This document shows positions 16,948 through 25,563 of a stretch of 64,000 nt of DNA, piece by piece. Positions within the stretch are counted from its first letter, which is position 1. Every line of letters starts with the position of its first letter. The DNA is from an uncultured Saprospiraceae bacterium (lineage in GTDB: Bacteria > Bacteroidota > Bacteroidia > Chitinophagales > Saprospiraceae): positions 62,001 to 126,000 of the forward strand of contig CAKZQC010000006.1 in NCBI GenBank assembly GCA_937139495.1. Reading direction: 5' to 3'. The notes under the pieces were generated by a model. It was given only the letters and a program-made list of their open reading frames with translations. It ran no database searches and was not told the origin of the DNA. The position numbers were made by a program, and so were the translations under genes.

Positions 16948-19260
16948 ATGAATCAGCTATTTTATCTTTTTGGTGCTATTATCTTTTTTTTGTCTGTTGG
17001 GACTAGCTCTGCACAATCTTTGGATTCGTTGTACAATCAGTATTATACCATACAAATAGGTGCCTCTGAGAGTGGTGATTGGGAAGCTTATAGTTTATTG
17101 AAAGATATTGTAGATAAGGAGATGTTTATTTCTTATGATCGCGTATTGTTGCAGATAGACACTGTAGCATTATTGGGGCGTGAGGTAGTGGGCGAAAAGG
17201 AGTACAATCGACTTAGATATCGGACAAAAGGGTTTGCTTATGCTATACAGGGCAATAATTTGAAAGCACTAGATTGCTATCGAAAATATGCTCAGGTTTT
17301 TGATAAAAAAGGGGCTGATGATGGCTATTTTTTAATAGATGTAGGAAACCTTTACTTTAATTTACGATTGTATAAAATAGCAAAGAAAACCTATCAAGAA
17401 GCCGAGGGTATATTTGTAGAGGCAATAGGAAAAGATGAGCTTGCGTATAAGGGACTAGGCACGGTGTACGGCAACTATGCACTAATTGCTAGTCAACAGG
17501 GTGAACTAGATACGGGTTTTTATTACTCCAAGAAGTACTTGGAGTTGCAAGAACAAATAGTCAAAGATACCTTTCAGTTGGCATTCAGTCACTATATGTT
17601 GGGTGGACTGTATATAGAAGAAAAACAAGGGAGGGAAGACCTAGCAGCGTATCACTACAAGAAAGCTATTGAGTACTTGAGTAACCCCAAGCTCAAAGAA
17701 AAATCGCAGTATCAACAATTTATACGCTACTTGCCTGTGTTGGAAGTAAATATGGCTTATGCACTTGACCTGATAGGACAAGATTCCTTATCGACAATAT
17801 ATTTTGCGAAAAGTATAAAAAGTGCAGAGAGCCTTGACCTGCAAGGAGCAAAGTTACTGGTGGCTGTTCGAACCGCAGAGATTTATTTTGGGCAGCAAAA
17901 ATATGAGGAAGCTATTCCTCTTTTAGATTCTGCCCTTGTTTGGGCGAAGGCTAGAAAAAATTATTTGGAATTAGGACGCACACTCAAAGTATTGATTGAA
18001 ATATACAGTCTGAAAAAAGACTATGCCAAAGCATTCGATTATACCACACAGTATATGACTATGCGAGATTCTACAGAAAACAAACGGGACGAATTAATGC
18101 TTGTCAATGAGATGGTGTTGGAAAAAGAAAACCAAATTACCATCGCACAACAAAGGGAATTAATTGAAAAAGAAAAAGTGTTGATCAATACATTGTATGT
18201 AGTATTGGTTTTAGTGCTATTTACTATGCTACTGATTCTCATTTTTGCAGTCATTTTTAAGCAAAAAAACAAACTAATTAAGACTTATTCTGAAGAAATA
18301 GAAGCCAGTAACAAGACCAAGGAAGTCATGCTTTCGGCAATTGGGCATGATTTGCGGTCGCCTTTTTCGGTGGTGATTGGTCATAGTAGCCAACTACTGG
18401 AGTTTGCCAATAAGACAACGAATTGGGAATTGAAAAAAAAACTAGAACAACTACACCGCGCTTCTAAGCAAGCTTATATGATGATGGACGGGCTATTGCA
18501 GTGGGTGGTACTTCGCAAACAAAATTATAAAGTCAATAAACAAGTTTTTGCACCCCAAAAGGTACTCCAAAAAACGGTAGCAGATCTAGGCGGTGTTTTG
18601 GAAAATAATAAAGTAACAATAGCCATCAATGTGCCTACGAGTATCCAAATTAACTCCGATCAAGCATTGTTACAAATTGTGTTTAGGAATATAATAACCA
18701 ATGCTATAAAATATAGCTTTATTCATGGAGAAATACAAATAAATGCACTAGTGGAGGAAGGGCAATTGCATATCTTGGTACAAGATACAGGCGAAGGGTT
18801 TTCGGACGAACTACTGGAGCAGATTGCCGAAGAAGATGCTTTATCTATAGCGCAAAAAGGACATGGTTTAGGTTTGTCTATTGTTAGAGAGATATGTGAA
18901 ACATTAGACTTTGGTATTGATATTAGCAATAATGTACTGACGAAAGGTGCGACGGTGTCCGTCCAGATTCCGCAAGCTGATGTCATCCAACTGCCTACCG
19001 ATTCGGAAATAACCAAACAACAGCCTGCCCCCAGCTCAACTAAGCTCATCAACCACGACAGAATACTGCTACAACCCTTTGTAGTACAACTAAAAGCGTA
19101 CGAAGTGTTTGAGGGGACTGCTATTCAGAAAGTATTGAGTCAAATCAATCTCCTAGCTACCGAAGAACAACCTGCTATCAAAGATTGGTTGAGCCGCCTA
19201 AAACGTAGTATTAATGAAAATGATGATAGCTTGTATCATGCTATCTTAAACGAAATATAA
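16948..19260 (+). CDS. TPR-containing sensor histidine kinase
   Basis: 770-residue membrane sensor kinase. It has a signal peptide (MNQLFYLFGAIIFFLSVGTSSAQ region), then a TPR-rich ectodomain to about residue 400 (for example LKALDCYRKYAQVFDKKG). A coiled stretch leads to a TM helix at about 411-436. The dimerisation box holds the phospho-His at 467 (GHDLRSPF). The ATPase domain shows N-box FRNIITNAIKYS, G1 box DTGEGF and G2 box GHGLGLSIV. After the kinase comes an extra helical tail of about 100 residues (ILLQPFVVQLKAYEVFEGTA) of unclear role. The gene is followed after one base by its response regulator. The stimulus is unknown. Confidence 0.92.
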   Translation: MNQLFYLFGAIIFFLSVGTSSAQSLDSLYNQYYTIQIGASESGDWEAYSLLKDIVDKEMFISYDRVLLQIDTVALLGREVVGEKEYNRLRYRTKGFAYAIQGNNLKALDCYRKYAQVFDKKGADDGYFLIDVGNLYFNLRLYKIAKKTYQEAEGIFVEAIGKDELAYKGLGTVYGNYALIASQQGELDTGFYYSKKYLELQEQIVKDTFQLAFSHYMLGGLYIEEKQGREDLAAYHYKKAIEYLSNPKLKEKSQYQQFIRYLPVLEVNMAYALDLIGQDSLSTIYFAKSIKSAESLDLQGAKLLVAVRTAEIYFGQQKYEEAIPLLDSALVWAKARKNYLELGRTLKVLIEIYSLKKDYAKAFDYTTQYMTMRDSTENKRDELMLVNEMVLEKENQITIAQQRELIEKEKVLINTLYVVLVLVLFTMLLILIFAVIFKQKNKLIKTYSEEIEASNKTKEVMLSAIGHDLRSPFSVVIGHSSQLLEFANKTTNWELKKKLEQLHRASKQAYMMMDGLLQWVVLRKQNYKVNKQVFAPQKVLQKTVADLGGVLENNKVTIAINVPTSIQINSDQALLQIVFRNIITNAIKYSFIHGEIQINALVEEGQLHILVQDTGEGFSDELLEQIAEEDALSIAQKGHGLGLSIVREICETLDFGIDISNNVLTKGATVSVQIPQADVIQLPTDSEITKQQPAPSSTKLINHDRILLQPFVVQLKAYEVFEGTAIQKVLSQINLLATEEQPAIKDWLSRLKRSINENDDSLYHAILNEI

Positions 19261-19261
19261 T

Positions 19262-20191
19262 ATGAATACTTTTATTACTTCTGCGTCTGGTGAATGGCTT
19301 AACGATACGACCTTATTATTGGTTGATGACAATTCGGATAATAGAAGTTTTTTGGTCGGTCTGATGCTAGAACTTGTTCCTACTATGACGGTACTAGTAG
19401 CCAAAGATGGAAAGCAGGCATTGCAGATTCTAGAAAAGAAGCAATCTATAATTGACCTTGTGTTGCTAGATTGGGAAATGCCAAAAATGAATGGCTTGGA
19501 AGTACTGAAAGTAATGGAGGGGCATCTCCTTTGGCAATATATTCCTACGATTATGTACACGGGTGCCATGACCGATGTGCGGCATCTTAATGAAGCATTG
19601 AGACATGGAGCAATTGATTTTTTGAGGAAACCAGCAGAACCCGTGGAGCTGTTGGCTCGAATGCGTTCGGCTCTTCGCCAGAAGCAGCTAGAGGAGCAGC
19701 GACGAAAAGTAGAACAGCAATTGATTCAGCAGCAAAATGATTTTTTGGAAAAATCAAATGTGCAATTGCGCAAAGAAACCAATGATTATTTGCTAATGCT
19801 AGCCCGCAAGAACGAAGTACTTTCTCAGATTCAGCAACAATGCAAGACCCCAACAGAAGAAACGGTTTCTGTTTTTCAGCGGGCGATGAGTCGGTTTGTA
19901 GAGCTTTCGGTTCGAGAAGACGATTATTGGGAAGGTTTCTTGGAAAAACTCAATCAGACAGACCCTAAATTTGTACAGGAACTCCTAAAACAACATCCAG
20001 AATTGAGCAAAACAGAAGTGAAAGTATGTGCCTTGATTCGATTTGGTATTGACAATAAAAGTATTGCCAACTTGCTACAAATATCAGCTGATGGTGTCAA
20101 GAAGAGCCGCTATCGCATCCGCAAAAAAATAGTACTACCTACAGAGGTTAAACTAGATACTTATATACATTCCATTCGGTACACTAAGTAA
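19262..20191 (+). CDS. Response regulator, REC domain with LuxR-like HTH
   Basis: 309-residue partner of the upstream kinase; its ATG follows the kinase TAA after one base. The receiver domain has the acidic pair D22-D23, phosphoacceptor D70 (LVLLDWEMPKMNG), T100 and K123 (FLRKPAEP). A Gln/Glu-rich coiled coil (about 135-165) links to a C-terminal helix-turn-helix of the Bacteroidota two-component type: LSKTEVKVCALIRFG followed by IANLLQISADGVKKSRYRIR. So it should bind DNA. The downstream gene encodes a surface protein, and an 11-bp tandem repeat lies in the gap, so that gene is a plausible target (inference). Confidence 0.93.
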   Translation: MNTFITSASGEWLNDTTLLLVDDNSDNRSFLVGLMLELVPTMTVLVAKDGKQALQILEKKQSIIDLVLLDWEMPKMNGLEVLKVMEGHLLWQYIPTIMYTGAMTDVRHLNEALRHGAIDFLRKPAEPVELLARMRSALRQKQLEEQRRKVEQQLIQQQNDFLEKSNVQLRKETNDYLLMLARKNEVLSQIQQQCKTPTEETVSVFQRAMSRFVELSVREDDYWEGFLEKLNQTDPKFVQELLKQHPELSKTEVKVCALIRFGIDNKSIANLLQISADGVKKSRYRIRKKIVLPTEVKLDTYIHSIRYTK

Positions 20192-20277
20192 CCGTGCATA
20201 AATAAGTTAATGCAAAATGATGCAGGTACTTAAACAACTTCATTAAAAAAATTACGGTCGGAATACCGCATTTTGGT

Positions 20278-20299
20278 TTTTGTCCACCTTTTGTCCACC
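20278..20299 (+). promoter_or_regulatory. Tandem 11-bp direct repeat upstream of the S74 surface-protein gene
   Basis: TTTTGTCCACC occurs twice head to tail, and a partial inverted copy (GGTGGATA) lies about 30 bases downstream. This arrangement fits an activator operator. It lies about 120 bases before the start codon of the surface protein and about 90 bases after the response regulator stop. Binding by that regulator is only inference. Confidence 0.5.
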
Positions 20300-20418
20300 T
20301 CCATTTTTATGTTTCTTGGTGGATAGCATTTATTTTGAGGAGAATTAATAACAGATATTAGCATCTAAATTTTACATTAAAATTTGCTATTTTTTTCAAA
20401 ATTTAAATTGCACTACAA

Positions 20419-22329
20419 ATGAAGAATTTGTTACTTGTCATAACTTTATTACTAATCGTCCTACCCAACTACCTATTTGCCCAAGGAGGGGTAGGTATCA
20501 ACAATGACAACTCCATACCTGACAACTCCGCTATGCTTGATGTCAAGTCCACCAATAAAGGACTATTGGCTCCACGCATGACCATGATGCAGCGCGATGC
20601 TATTGTTGCCCCTGCTACAGGTTTGTTGATTTATCAGACGAATGCCACCGCTGGATTTTATGTCTATGATGGCGCGGCTTGGGTAGCTGTAACACCAGCT
20701 GCTGCTGCAGGCGGTACGGACTGGACTGTCAATGGCAACGATGTTTATAATGTCAATACAGGCAATGTAGGTATTGGTACAACTACCCCTAGTGGAGCAA
20801 AACTCAATGTAGAGGGTACTGGTGCTGTTGCTAGTAGTCGAACAATAGAATACAGGGCTTATGTTTATGACAATGCTGGTAACTTTACTGGTAGTCCCGA
20901 TGGTTCTGTTGGTTCAACTAATTTTTCTATTCCCTCTGATATAGCTAACAGTGCAACTGCTGTAAATCTGACAATTAATCTAGGAGGTAATGTAGAAGGA
21001 AACTTTGGTTTTGGTGTAAGAGGATATGCTTATATAGAAGGAACAAATATTGCTATGGATATAAACGCAGCTACAGGAGTAGATGGCTGTGGAGACCCTA
21101 ATAATGGAGGTGTTTATTATCCAACTGTAGCTACAGCCATTGATGTAACGGCATTAGTGACAGGTCTATCAACTCTAACACTTACAGCTGAAGATGCAGG
21201 TGGAGCTGGCGCAGGTAGTAACTTCTGTGGATTCGCAGGTCTATGGTTTGAATATGTACTGACTTATACTGTTCCTATCATCGAACCAGCTATAGCAGTA
21301 GAAAGTGGTACTTTGCAGCTCTCTGATTTGGCAGGCAATGGCAATGCAGGTTTGTATATCGATAATCAAGGTGACTTACAAATGGCTAAAGGAACAGGTC
21401 CATTGATGGTACGTAACCCAGATGGTACTATTGGTATGCAAAACTATATACACCAATCTATCACTATTGGCAATCAACCTTGGGAAGTTACAAACTCTAC
21501 TATATTCCCAGCAGGTACTAATCCTGCTGTATTAGAAGTAAGAGGAGGAACACAGCGTATATTGTATGGGTCTAACATTAGAGAATATGATAGTATAGGA
21601 ACTATAACTAATAGTAATGCTGCTGTTGCTGCTAGAGCCATTCACTCTAATGGACATACTGACCCTACAGATTATTTTGGGATTCATGCTGACTTTAACA
21701 TAGCGGGTGGTAATTTCTTTGCACATTCTGATGTTCGTATCAAAAATGTATTAGGATATTCTATCAAAGAAGAAGATTTGGACTTATTAAATTCTATTCA
21801 AATCACAGATTACAAATACAAAGATACGCTAACTAAAGGCAATAAAGTAGTCAAGAAGGTAATTGCACAAGAACTGAGGGAAGTCTATCCAGAAGCTGTG
21901 ACATTGACAAGTCGTATGATTCCAAGTATCTACCAACATAGCAATATTAGTGATGGTTGGATTCCTATAGCAAACGCAGATCTAAAAGTAGGCGACCTCA
22001 TAGAGTATTACGTCACTAAAGATGGTATAGAGACAAGGTATTCTACCATGGTAGTGGCTATAGAAGAAGATCGTTTTAGAGTAGGTGGACAAGACGTTAA
22101 CGAAAAGGATGCTTTTATTTATGGTAAAATGGTCAATGATTTTCATGTAGTAGATTATGATGCTTTGACTACCTTGAATATTTCTGCTACACAGGCATTG
22201 CTACAACGCATAGAAGCCTTGGAAAAAGAAAATGAAGTACTCAAACTAGAGAACCAAGGCTTTCAGAACTTGAAAGCAGAAGTAGAAGCCATCAAATCGA
22301 CGCTCAATATGACAGGTTCGACCAAATAA
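20419..22329 (+). CDS. Secreted surface protein with peptidase S74-type intramolecular chaperone
   Basis: 636 residues with signal peptide (MKNLLLVITLLLIVLPNYLFAQ). The N-terminal part has text typical of Bacteroidota fibre-like proteins: SAMLDVKSTNKGLLAPRMT and NVGIGTTTPSGAKLNVEG. The middle is Gly/Ala/Thr-rich beta structure. The C-terminus carries the phage tail-spike chaperone domain with HSDVRIKN (435-442), where family members self-cleave before the Ser (here 437), then IAQELREVYPEAV. A coiled coil (LLQRIEALEKENEVLKLE) ends the chain, as expected for a trimer. It lacks a T9SS sorting domain. The downstream T9SS cargo gene starts 25 bases later, so they are likely co-expressed. Confidence 0.88.
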   Translation: MKNLLLVITLLLIVLPNYLFAQGGVGINNDNSIPDNSAMLDVKSTNKGLLAPRMTMMQRDAIVAPATGLLIYQTNATAGFYVYDGAAWVAVTPAAAAGGTDWTVNGNDVYNVNTGNVGIGTTTPSGAKLNVEGTGAVASSRTIEYRAYVYDNAGNFTGSPDGSVGSTNFSIPSDIANSATAVNLTINLGGNVEGNFGFGVRGYAYIEGTNIAMDINAATGVDGCGDPNNGGVYYPTVATAIDVTALVTGLSTLTLTAEDAGGAGAGSNFCGFAGLWFEYVLTYTVPIIEPAIAVESGTLQLSDLAGNGNAGLYIDNQGDLQMAKGTGPLMVRNPDGTIGMQNYIHQSITIGNQPWEVTNSTIFPAGTNPAVLEVRGGTQRILYGSNIREYDSIGTITNSNAAVAARAIHSNGHTDPTDYFGIHADFNIAGGNFFAHSDVRIKNVLGYSIKEEDLDLLNSIQITDYKYKDTLTKGNKVVKKVIAQELREVYPEAVTLTSRMIPSIYQHSNISDGWIPIANADLKVGDLIEYYVTKDGIETRYSTMVVAIEEDRFRVGGQDVNEKDAFIYGKMVNDFHVVDYDALTTLNISATQALLQRIEALEKENEVLKLENQGFQNLKAEVEAIKSTLNMTGSTK

Positions 22330-22354
22330 TCATTTCATTCAAAAAAAAGGTATT

Positions 22355-23833
22355 ATGAACAAATTATCATTTGCCATTTTGAGTGGGTTTTTATTTTGCT
22401 TTGGGCAATTGACGGCTCAAGGTGACCTAATCAACAATGGTGCAAATATAGTCATCAATACAGGACACGATGTCCGTGTAGAAGGTGATGTTCAGAACAG
22501 CAATAACGGAAGTATTACCAATAATGGTACGATTCACCTAGATGCAAACTGGACACAAACAGGAACAACAACAGACTATAGTGGTACGGGGTGGCTCACT
22601 TTTGAGGGGAGTGGACTACAGAACATTACAACTGCCAATACATTGACAATACCACAGCTGAGAGTGGATAACAACAATAGATTGCGCCTCAATAGTGCTA
22701 TTGACGTAAGTCTGCAAGTTGACTTGAGGAACAACGGCAATATTGAGTTGGGAACCAATAACCTAACATTGGACAATGGAGCGACGCTTATTGGAGCAGA
22801 TGTTAGCCATTATGTTATCACGAATAGCACAGGACGTTTGAGACAGACAGTGGGAGCTGGAGCTACTTTTTTTCCTGTAGGCAATAGCAGCTACAATCCT
22901 GCTAGCATTACCAATTCAGGGACTACCGATGTATTTGGAGTCCGTGTCACCGACCAAATTTTGCAGGACGGGACGACAGGTGCATCTTTCACGGAAGAAG
23001 TCGTGGATCGTACTTGGTTAATCAATGAAGAAGTAGCAGGAGGTTCCGTTGCAAACATTACATTGGAGTGGGAAACCAGCCAAGAATTGCCCAATTTTGA
23101 TCGACTTGATGTAGGGCTTATGCACTACACCAGTGGTACTTGGGACAAAACGTTCACTTATGGAGCTGCGACTACGGTATCGACAGGACGCTATCAAGTA
23201 ACAGGAGTAGGGGTGAGTAATTTTTCTCCTTTTGGTGTGACGACCAAGCCTACTGATTTGCCTGTAGAGTTATTGGCATTCGATGCCAATCGCCAAAATG
23301 CAGACAAAGTACTACTCAACTGGACGACGGCTGCCGAACTCAACAACAAAGGGTTTGAGGTGGAACGTATGTTGAACTATGAAACAGAATTTGTGCAAGT
23401 GGGTTTTGTAGATGGCAATGGTACCACGACCAATACGAGCCATTATGATTTTTTGGACAACAATAGTTATGTAGGAGTCAGTTATTATCGCCTCAAGCAA
23501 GTCGATTTTGACGGAAGTTTTGAATATTCGCCTATTCGTGCCGTGGACAATAAAGTGGTGCAGGCAGGCATAGAAGTGGCAACGTTTCCGAATCCTACCG
23601 CCAATGTACTGTATGTACGATTTGCAGCTATTCCTGCACACATAAAAAATAGCCAGATAAAAATTACAGATGTACGAGGACGTGCTTTGCACGAATTTAG
23701 TCAAGCCGTTCAGAGTCATCAGCGTATCGAAATAAATTTTGTAGAACAATTAATGGCAGGTACTTATTTTGTTACCATCAGTTTTGATGACGGTCAAGAA
23801 ATAACCCGCAAGTTCATCAAGAAAGAAGTGTAG
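22355..23833 (+). CDS. T9SS type A sorting domain-containing surface protein
   Basis: 492-residue secreted protein. Signal peptide about 1-21 (ending FCFGQLTAQG). The first part is a repetitive Asn/Thr-rich beta helix-like region (NNGNIELGTNNLTLDNG). A middle piece VELLAFDANRQNADKVLLNW is a common linker in Bacteroidota surface proteins. The C-terminus is the Por/T9SS sorting domain: ATFPNPTANVLYVRF, then ITDVRGRALHEF, then MAGTYFVTI and IRKF-like end. It is probably exported by T9SS and anchored at the cell surface or released. Second gene of a pair with the S74 protein. The ligand is unknown. Confidence 0.9.
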   Translation: MNKLSFAILSGFLFCFGQLTAQGDLINNGANIVINTGHDVRVEGDVQNSNNGSITNNGTIHLDANWTQTGTTTDYSGTGWLTFEGSGLQNITTANTLTIPQLRVDNNNRLRLNSAIDVSLQVDLRNNGNIELGTNNLTLDNGATLIGADVSHYVITNSTGRLRQTVGAGATFFPVGNSSYNPASITNSGTTDVFGVRVTDQILQDGTTGASFTEEVVDRTWLINEEVAGGSVANITLEWETSQELPNFDRLDVGLMHYTSGTWDKTFTYGAATTVSTGRYQVTGVGVSNFSPFGVTTKPTDLPVELLAFDANRQNADKVLLNWTTAAELNNKGFEVERMLNYETEFVQVGFVDGNGTTTNTSHYDFLDNNSYVGVSYYRLKQVDFDGSFEYSPIRAVDNKVVQAGIEVATFPNPTANVLYVRFAAIPAHIKNSQIKITDVRGRALHEFSQAVQSHQRIEINFVEQLMAGTYFVTISFDDGQEITRKFIKKEV

Positions 23834-23856
23834 TGTAAGGTGTAGTGACTTTACCA

Positions 23857-23890
23857 GAGAGGTTGCCTAGTAGTGGGCAACCTCTTTTTT
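23857..23890 (+). terminator. Rho-independent terminator
   Basis: AGAGGTTGCC pairs with GGCAACCTCT around a short loop, followed by six T. It lies 24 bases past the stop of the T9SS cargo gene. Confidence 0.9.
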
Positions 23891-23906
23891 GTTTGGTGAT
23901 AGTACA

Positions 23907-23939
23907 TTAGATATATTCTAGTGGAAGTTATTATATTTG
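23907..23939 (+). promoter_or_regulatory. Putative Bacteroidota promoter of the SHOCT gene unit
   Basis: TATATTTG at 23932-23939 matches the minus-7 box TAnnTTTG. TTAG at 23907-23910, 21 bases upstream, is a weak minus-33 element. The leader would be about 25 nt. Confidence 0.5.
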
Positions 23940-23970
23940 TATTCTGAACAAAATATAAAATCCCTAAATT

Positions 23971-24645
23971 ATGATTTCCACGGTATCTACACTTGAAACC
24001 CGCAAACGTAACTTCAAAAAGTATGGCTTTTTATTGCTGTTTTTTGGAATTATTTTTTCAGTCACAGGAATGAAAGAAATTAGCCAAAGTCATCAAGATT
24101 TTTCTAAAAATGGAACAACCAAACATCAAAATTTTAAAAGGCAATCCAAGCTAAGACAGGATATATTTTCAAAGAAAGCAGCTGCCGAACACACCTATTT
24201 CAGAGAAAATCATAGACGCATGCCTGATTCTGAAAAAGAAGCCTTAGAAAAAAGACTCTGGGAAGAAGCACTCGGAAAGCAGAAAGCCGAAGGAGTAGAA
24301 CCAGCAGAACTTATCGACCGAACATACTGGATTGGATTGTTGCCTATCGGATTGTTTATGATAATGGCAGGTGGAATTTGCTTTTTTATAGCTTACGTTG
24401 ATAAAATACTTCGCTTTCAAGCAGGAATTGTTTTGCCTGTTGCTAAAGATATGATCAAAGAAGTAACGCCAATATACAAAGAAGCCTATCAAGACATAGT
24501 AGGAAAGAAGGATCAAGAAGCTGATGTAGCAGGATTGGACAAAATAGAAAAACGTTTACAGAAATTGGAACAGCTCTATCAAAATAAAGTGATAACGGAG
24601 GCAGAGTATTTACAAAAAAGAAAAAAAATTGTTGACGAAATATAA
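23971..24645 (+). CDS. Two-TM membrane protein with SHOCT-like C-terminus
   Basis: 224 residues. TM segments at about 17-33 (YGFLLLFFGIIFSVTG) and 112-135 (IGLLPIGLFMIMAGGICFFI) bracket a charged, Lys/Glu-rich helical loop. The last 35 residues, with LEQLYQNKVITEAEYLQKRK, fit the SHOCT pattern, a short C-terminal oligomerisation motif seen in many membrane proteins. No enzyme motif is seen. It heads a three-gene run with the hydrolase (12 bases on) and the WYL regulator (54 bases further). Confidence 0.7.
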   Translation: MISTVSTLETRKRNFKKYGFLLLFFGIIFSVTGMKEISQSHQDFSKNGTTKHQNFKRQSKLRQDIFSKKAAAEHTYFRENHRRMPDSEKEALEKRLWEEALGKQKAEGVEPAELIDRTYWIGLLPIGLFMIMAGGICFFIAYVDKILRFQAGIVLPVAKDMIKEVTPIYKEAYQDIVGKKDQEADVAGLDKIEKRLQKLEQLYQNKVITEAEYLQKRKKIVDEI

Positions 24646-24657
24646 AAAGAGTCTGCC

Positions 24658-25509
24658 ATGCACCAAGAATTGCATTTACTGCCCGTCAAGGATAAGCTGC
24701 AGGTTGCCTTATGGCAAATAACTGCTACTGTGAGTCAAGCCAATAAACACATTTTCCTGACACACGGCACTTTATCCAACAAAAAAGTGATGCTTGGTCT
24801 TGCTGATTGCTTGACGCAAAAGGGCTATACTTGCTGGCTGCTAGAATGGCGAAACCATGGCAGTAGCCCCAAGACAAAGAGTAAAAAATACAGTTTTGAA
24901 GATTTAGCAAAAGAAGATTTCAAGACAGCGTTAGATTTTCTGATAGAGCAACAAGGAATTACCACGTTTGATTGTATTACGCACAGCGGGGGCGGTATTT
25001 TATTGACACTATTTTTGATTCATTTTCCAGCCTATCAGCAAGCCATCAAAAGTATTGTTTTGTTTGCTTGTCAATCATTTGGGGCGGTTACTTCTCGTAC
25101 GAAATATTGGCAAATCAAGCTCGGCAAATACGGCAGCTACCTGCTCGGAGGCTTACCCGCCCGATTGATGGCAAGCGAGGAAAGCGAACCGCATTTTTTT
25201 ATGAATCAATGGTACGATTGGAATTTGACAGGCAATTTTTTGGCTAAAGATGGGACGGATTATCGGCAACAAATGTCTAAAATAAACCTGCCGATTTTGG
25301 CGATAGCTGGCGGAGGGGATCATTTCATCGCTCCACCTGCGGGCTGCCAAGCTTTTTTGGAGGCTTTCGCCAATGACCAAAATCAATTCTTGGTCGCCTC
25401 CAAAGCAAACGGTTATCAAGAAGATTATACGCACAGTCGGGTACTGCATTCTCGCTCAGCGAGTGTAGAGATTTATCCGTTGGTATTGGCTTGGCTGGAG
25501 CGGTATTAG
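24658..25509 (+). CDS. Alpha/beta hydrolase
   Basis: 283-residue cytoplasmic hydrolase. The oxyanion-type HG is in FLTHGTLSNKK (about 33-43). The nucleophile elbow is THSGGG with Ser110, a small variant of GxSxG. The acid is probably Asp221 (AIAGGGDHFIAPP) and the base His259 (DYTHSRVL). WRNHGSS near 64-70 is the usual strand 4 text. The full catalytic triad suggests an active lipase/esterase-type enzyme; the substrate is unknown. The next gene encodes a regulator with a small-molecule-binding domain, so the pair may handle one lipophilic or toxic compound (inference). Confidence 0.85.
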   Translation: MHQELHLLPVKDKLQVALWQITATVSQANKHIFLTHGTLSNKKVMLGLADCLTQKGYTCWLLEWRNHGSSPKTKSKKYSFEDLAKEDFKTALDFLIEQQGITTFDCITHSGGGILLTLFLIHFPAYQQAIKSIVLFACQSFGAVTSRTKYWQIKLGKYGSYLLGGLPARLMASEESEPHFFMNQWYDWNLTGNFLAKDGTDYRQQMSKINLPILAIAGGGDHFIAPPAGCQAFLEAFANDQNQFLVASKANGYQEDYTHSRVLHSRSASVEIYPLVLAWLERY

Positions 25510-25563
25510 ATATATTTTAAAGATAGAAATCCAATCTATAAATAGCAAAAAAGAAAACCGTAA

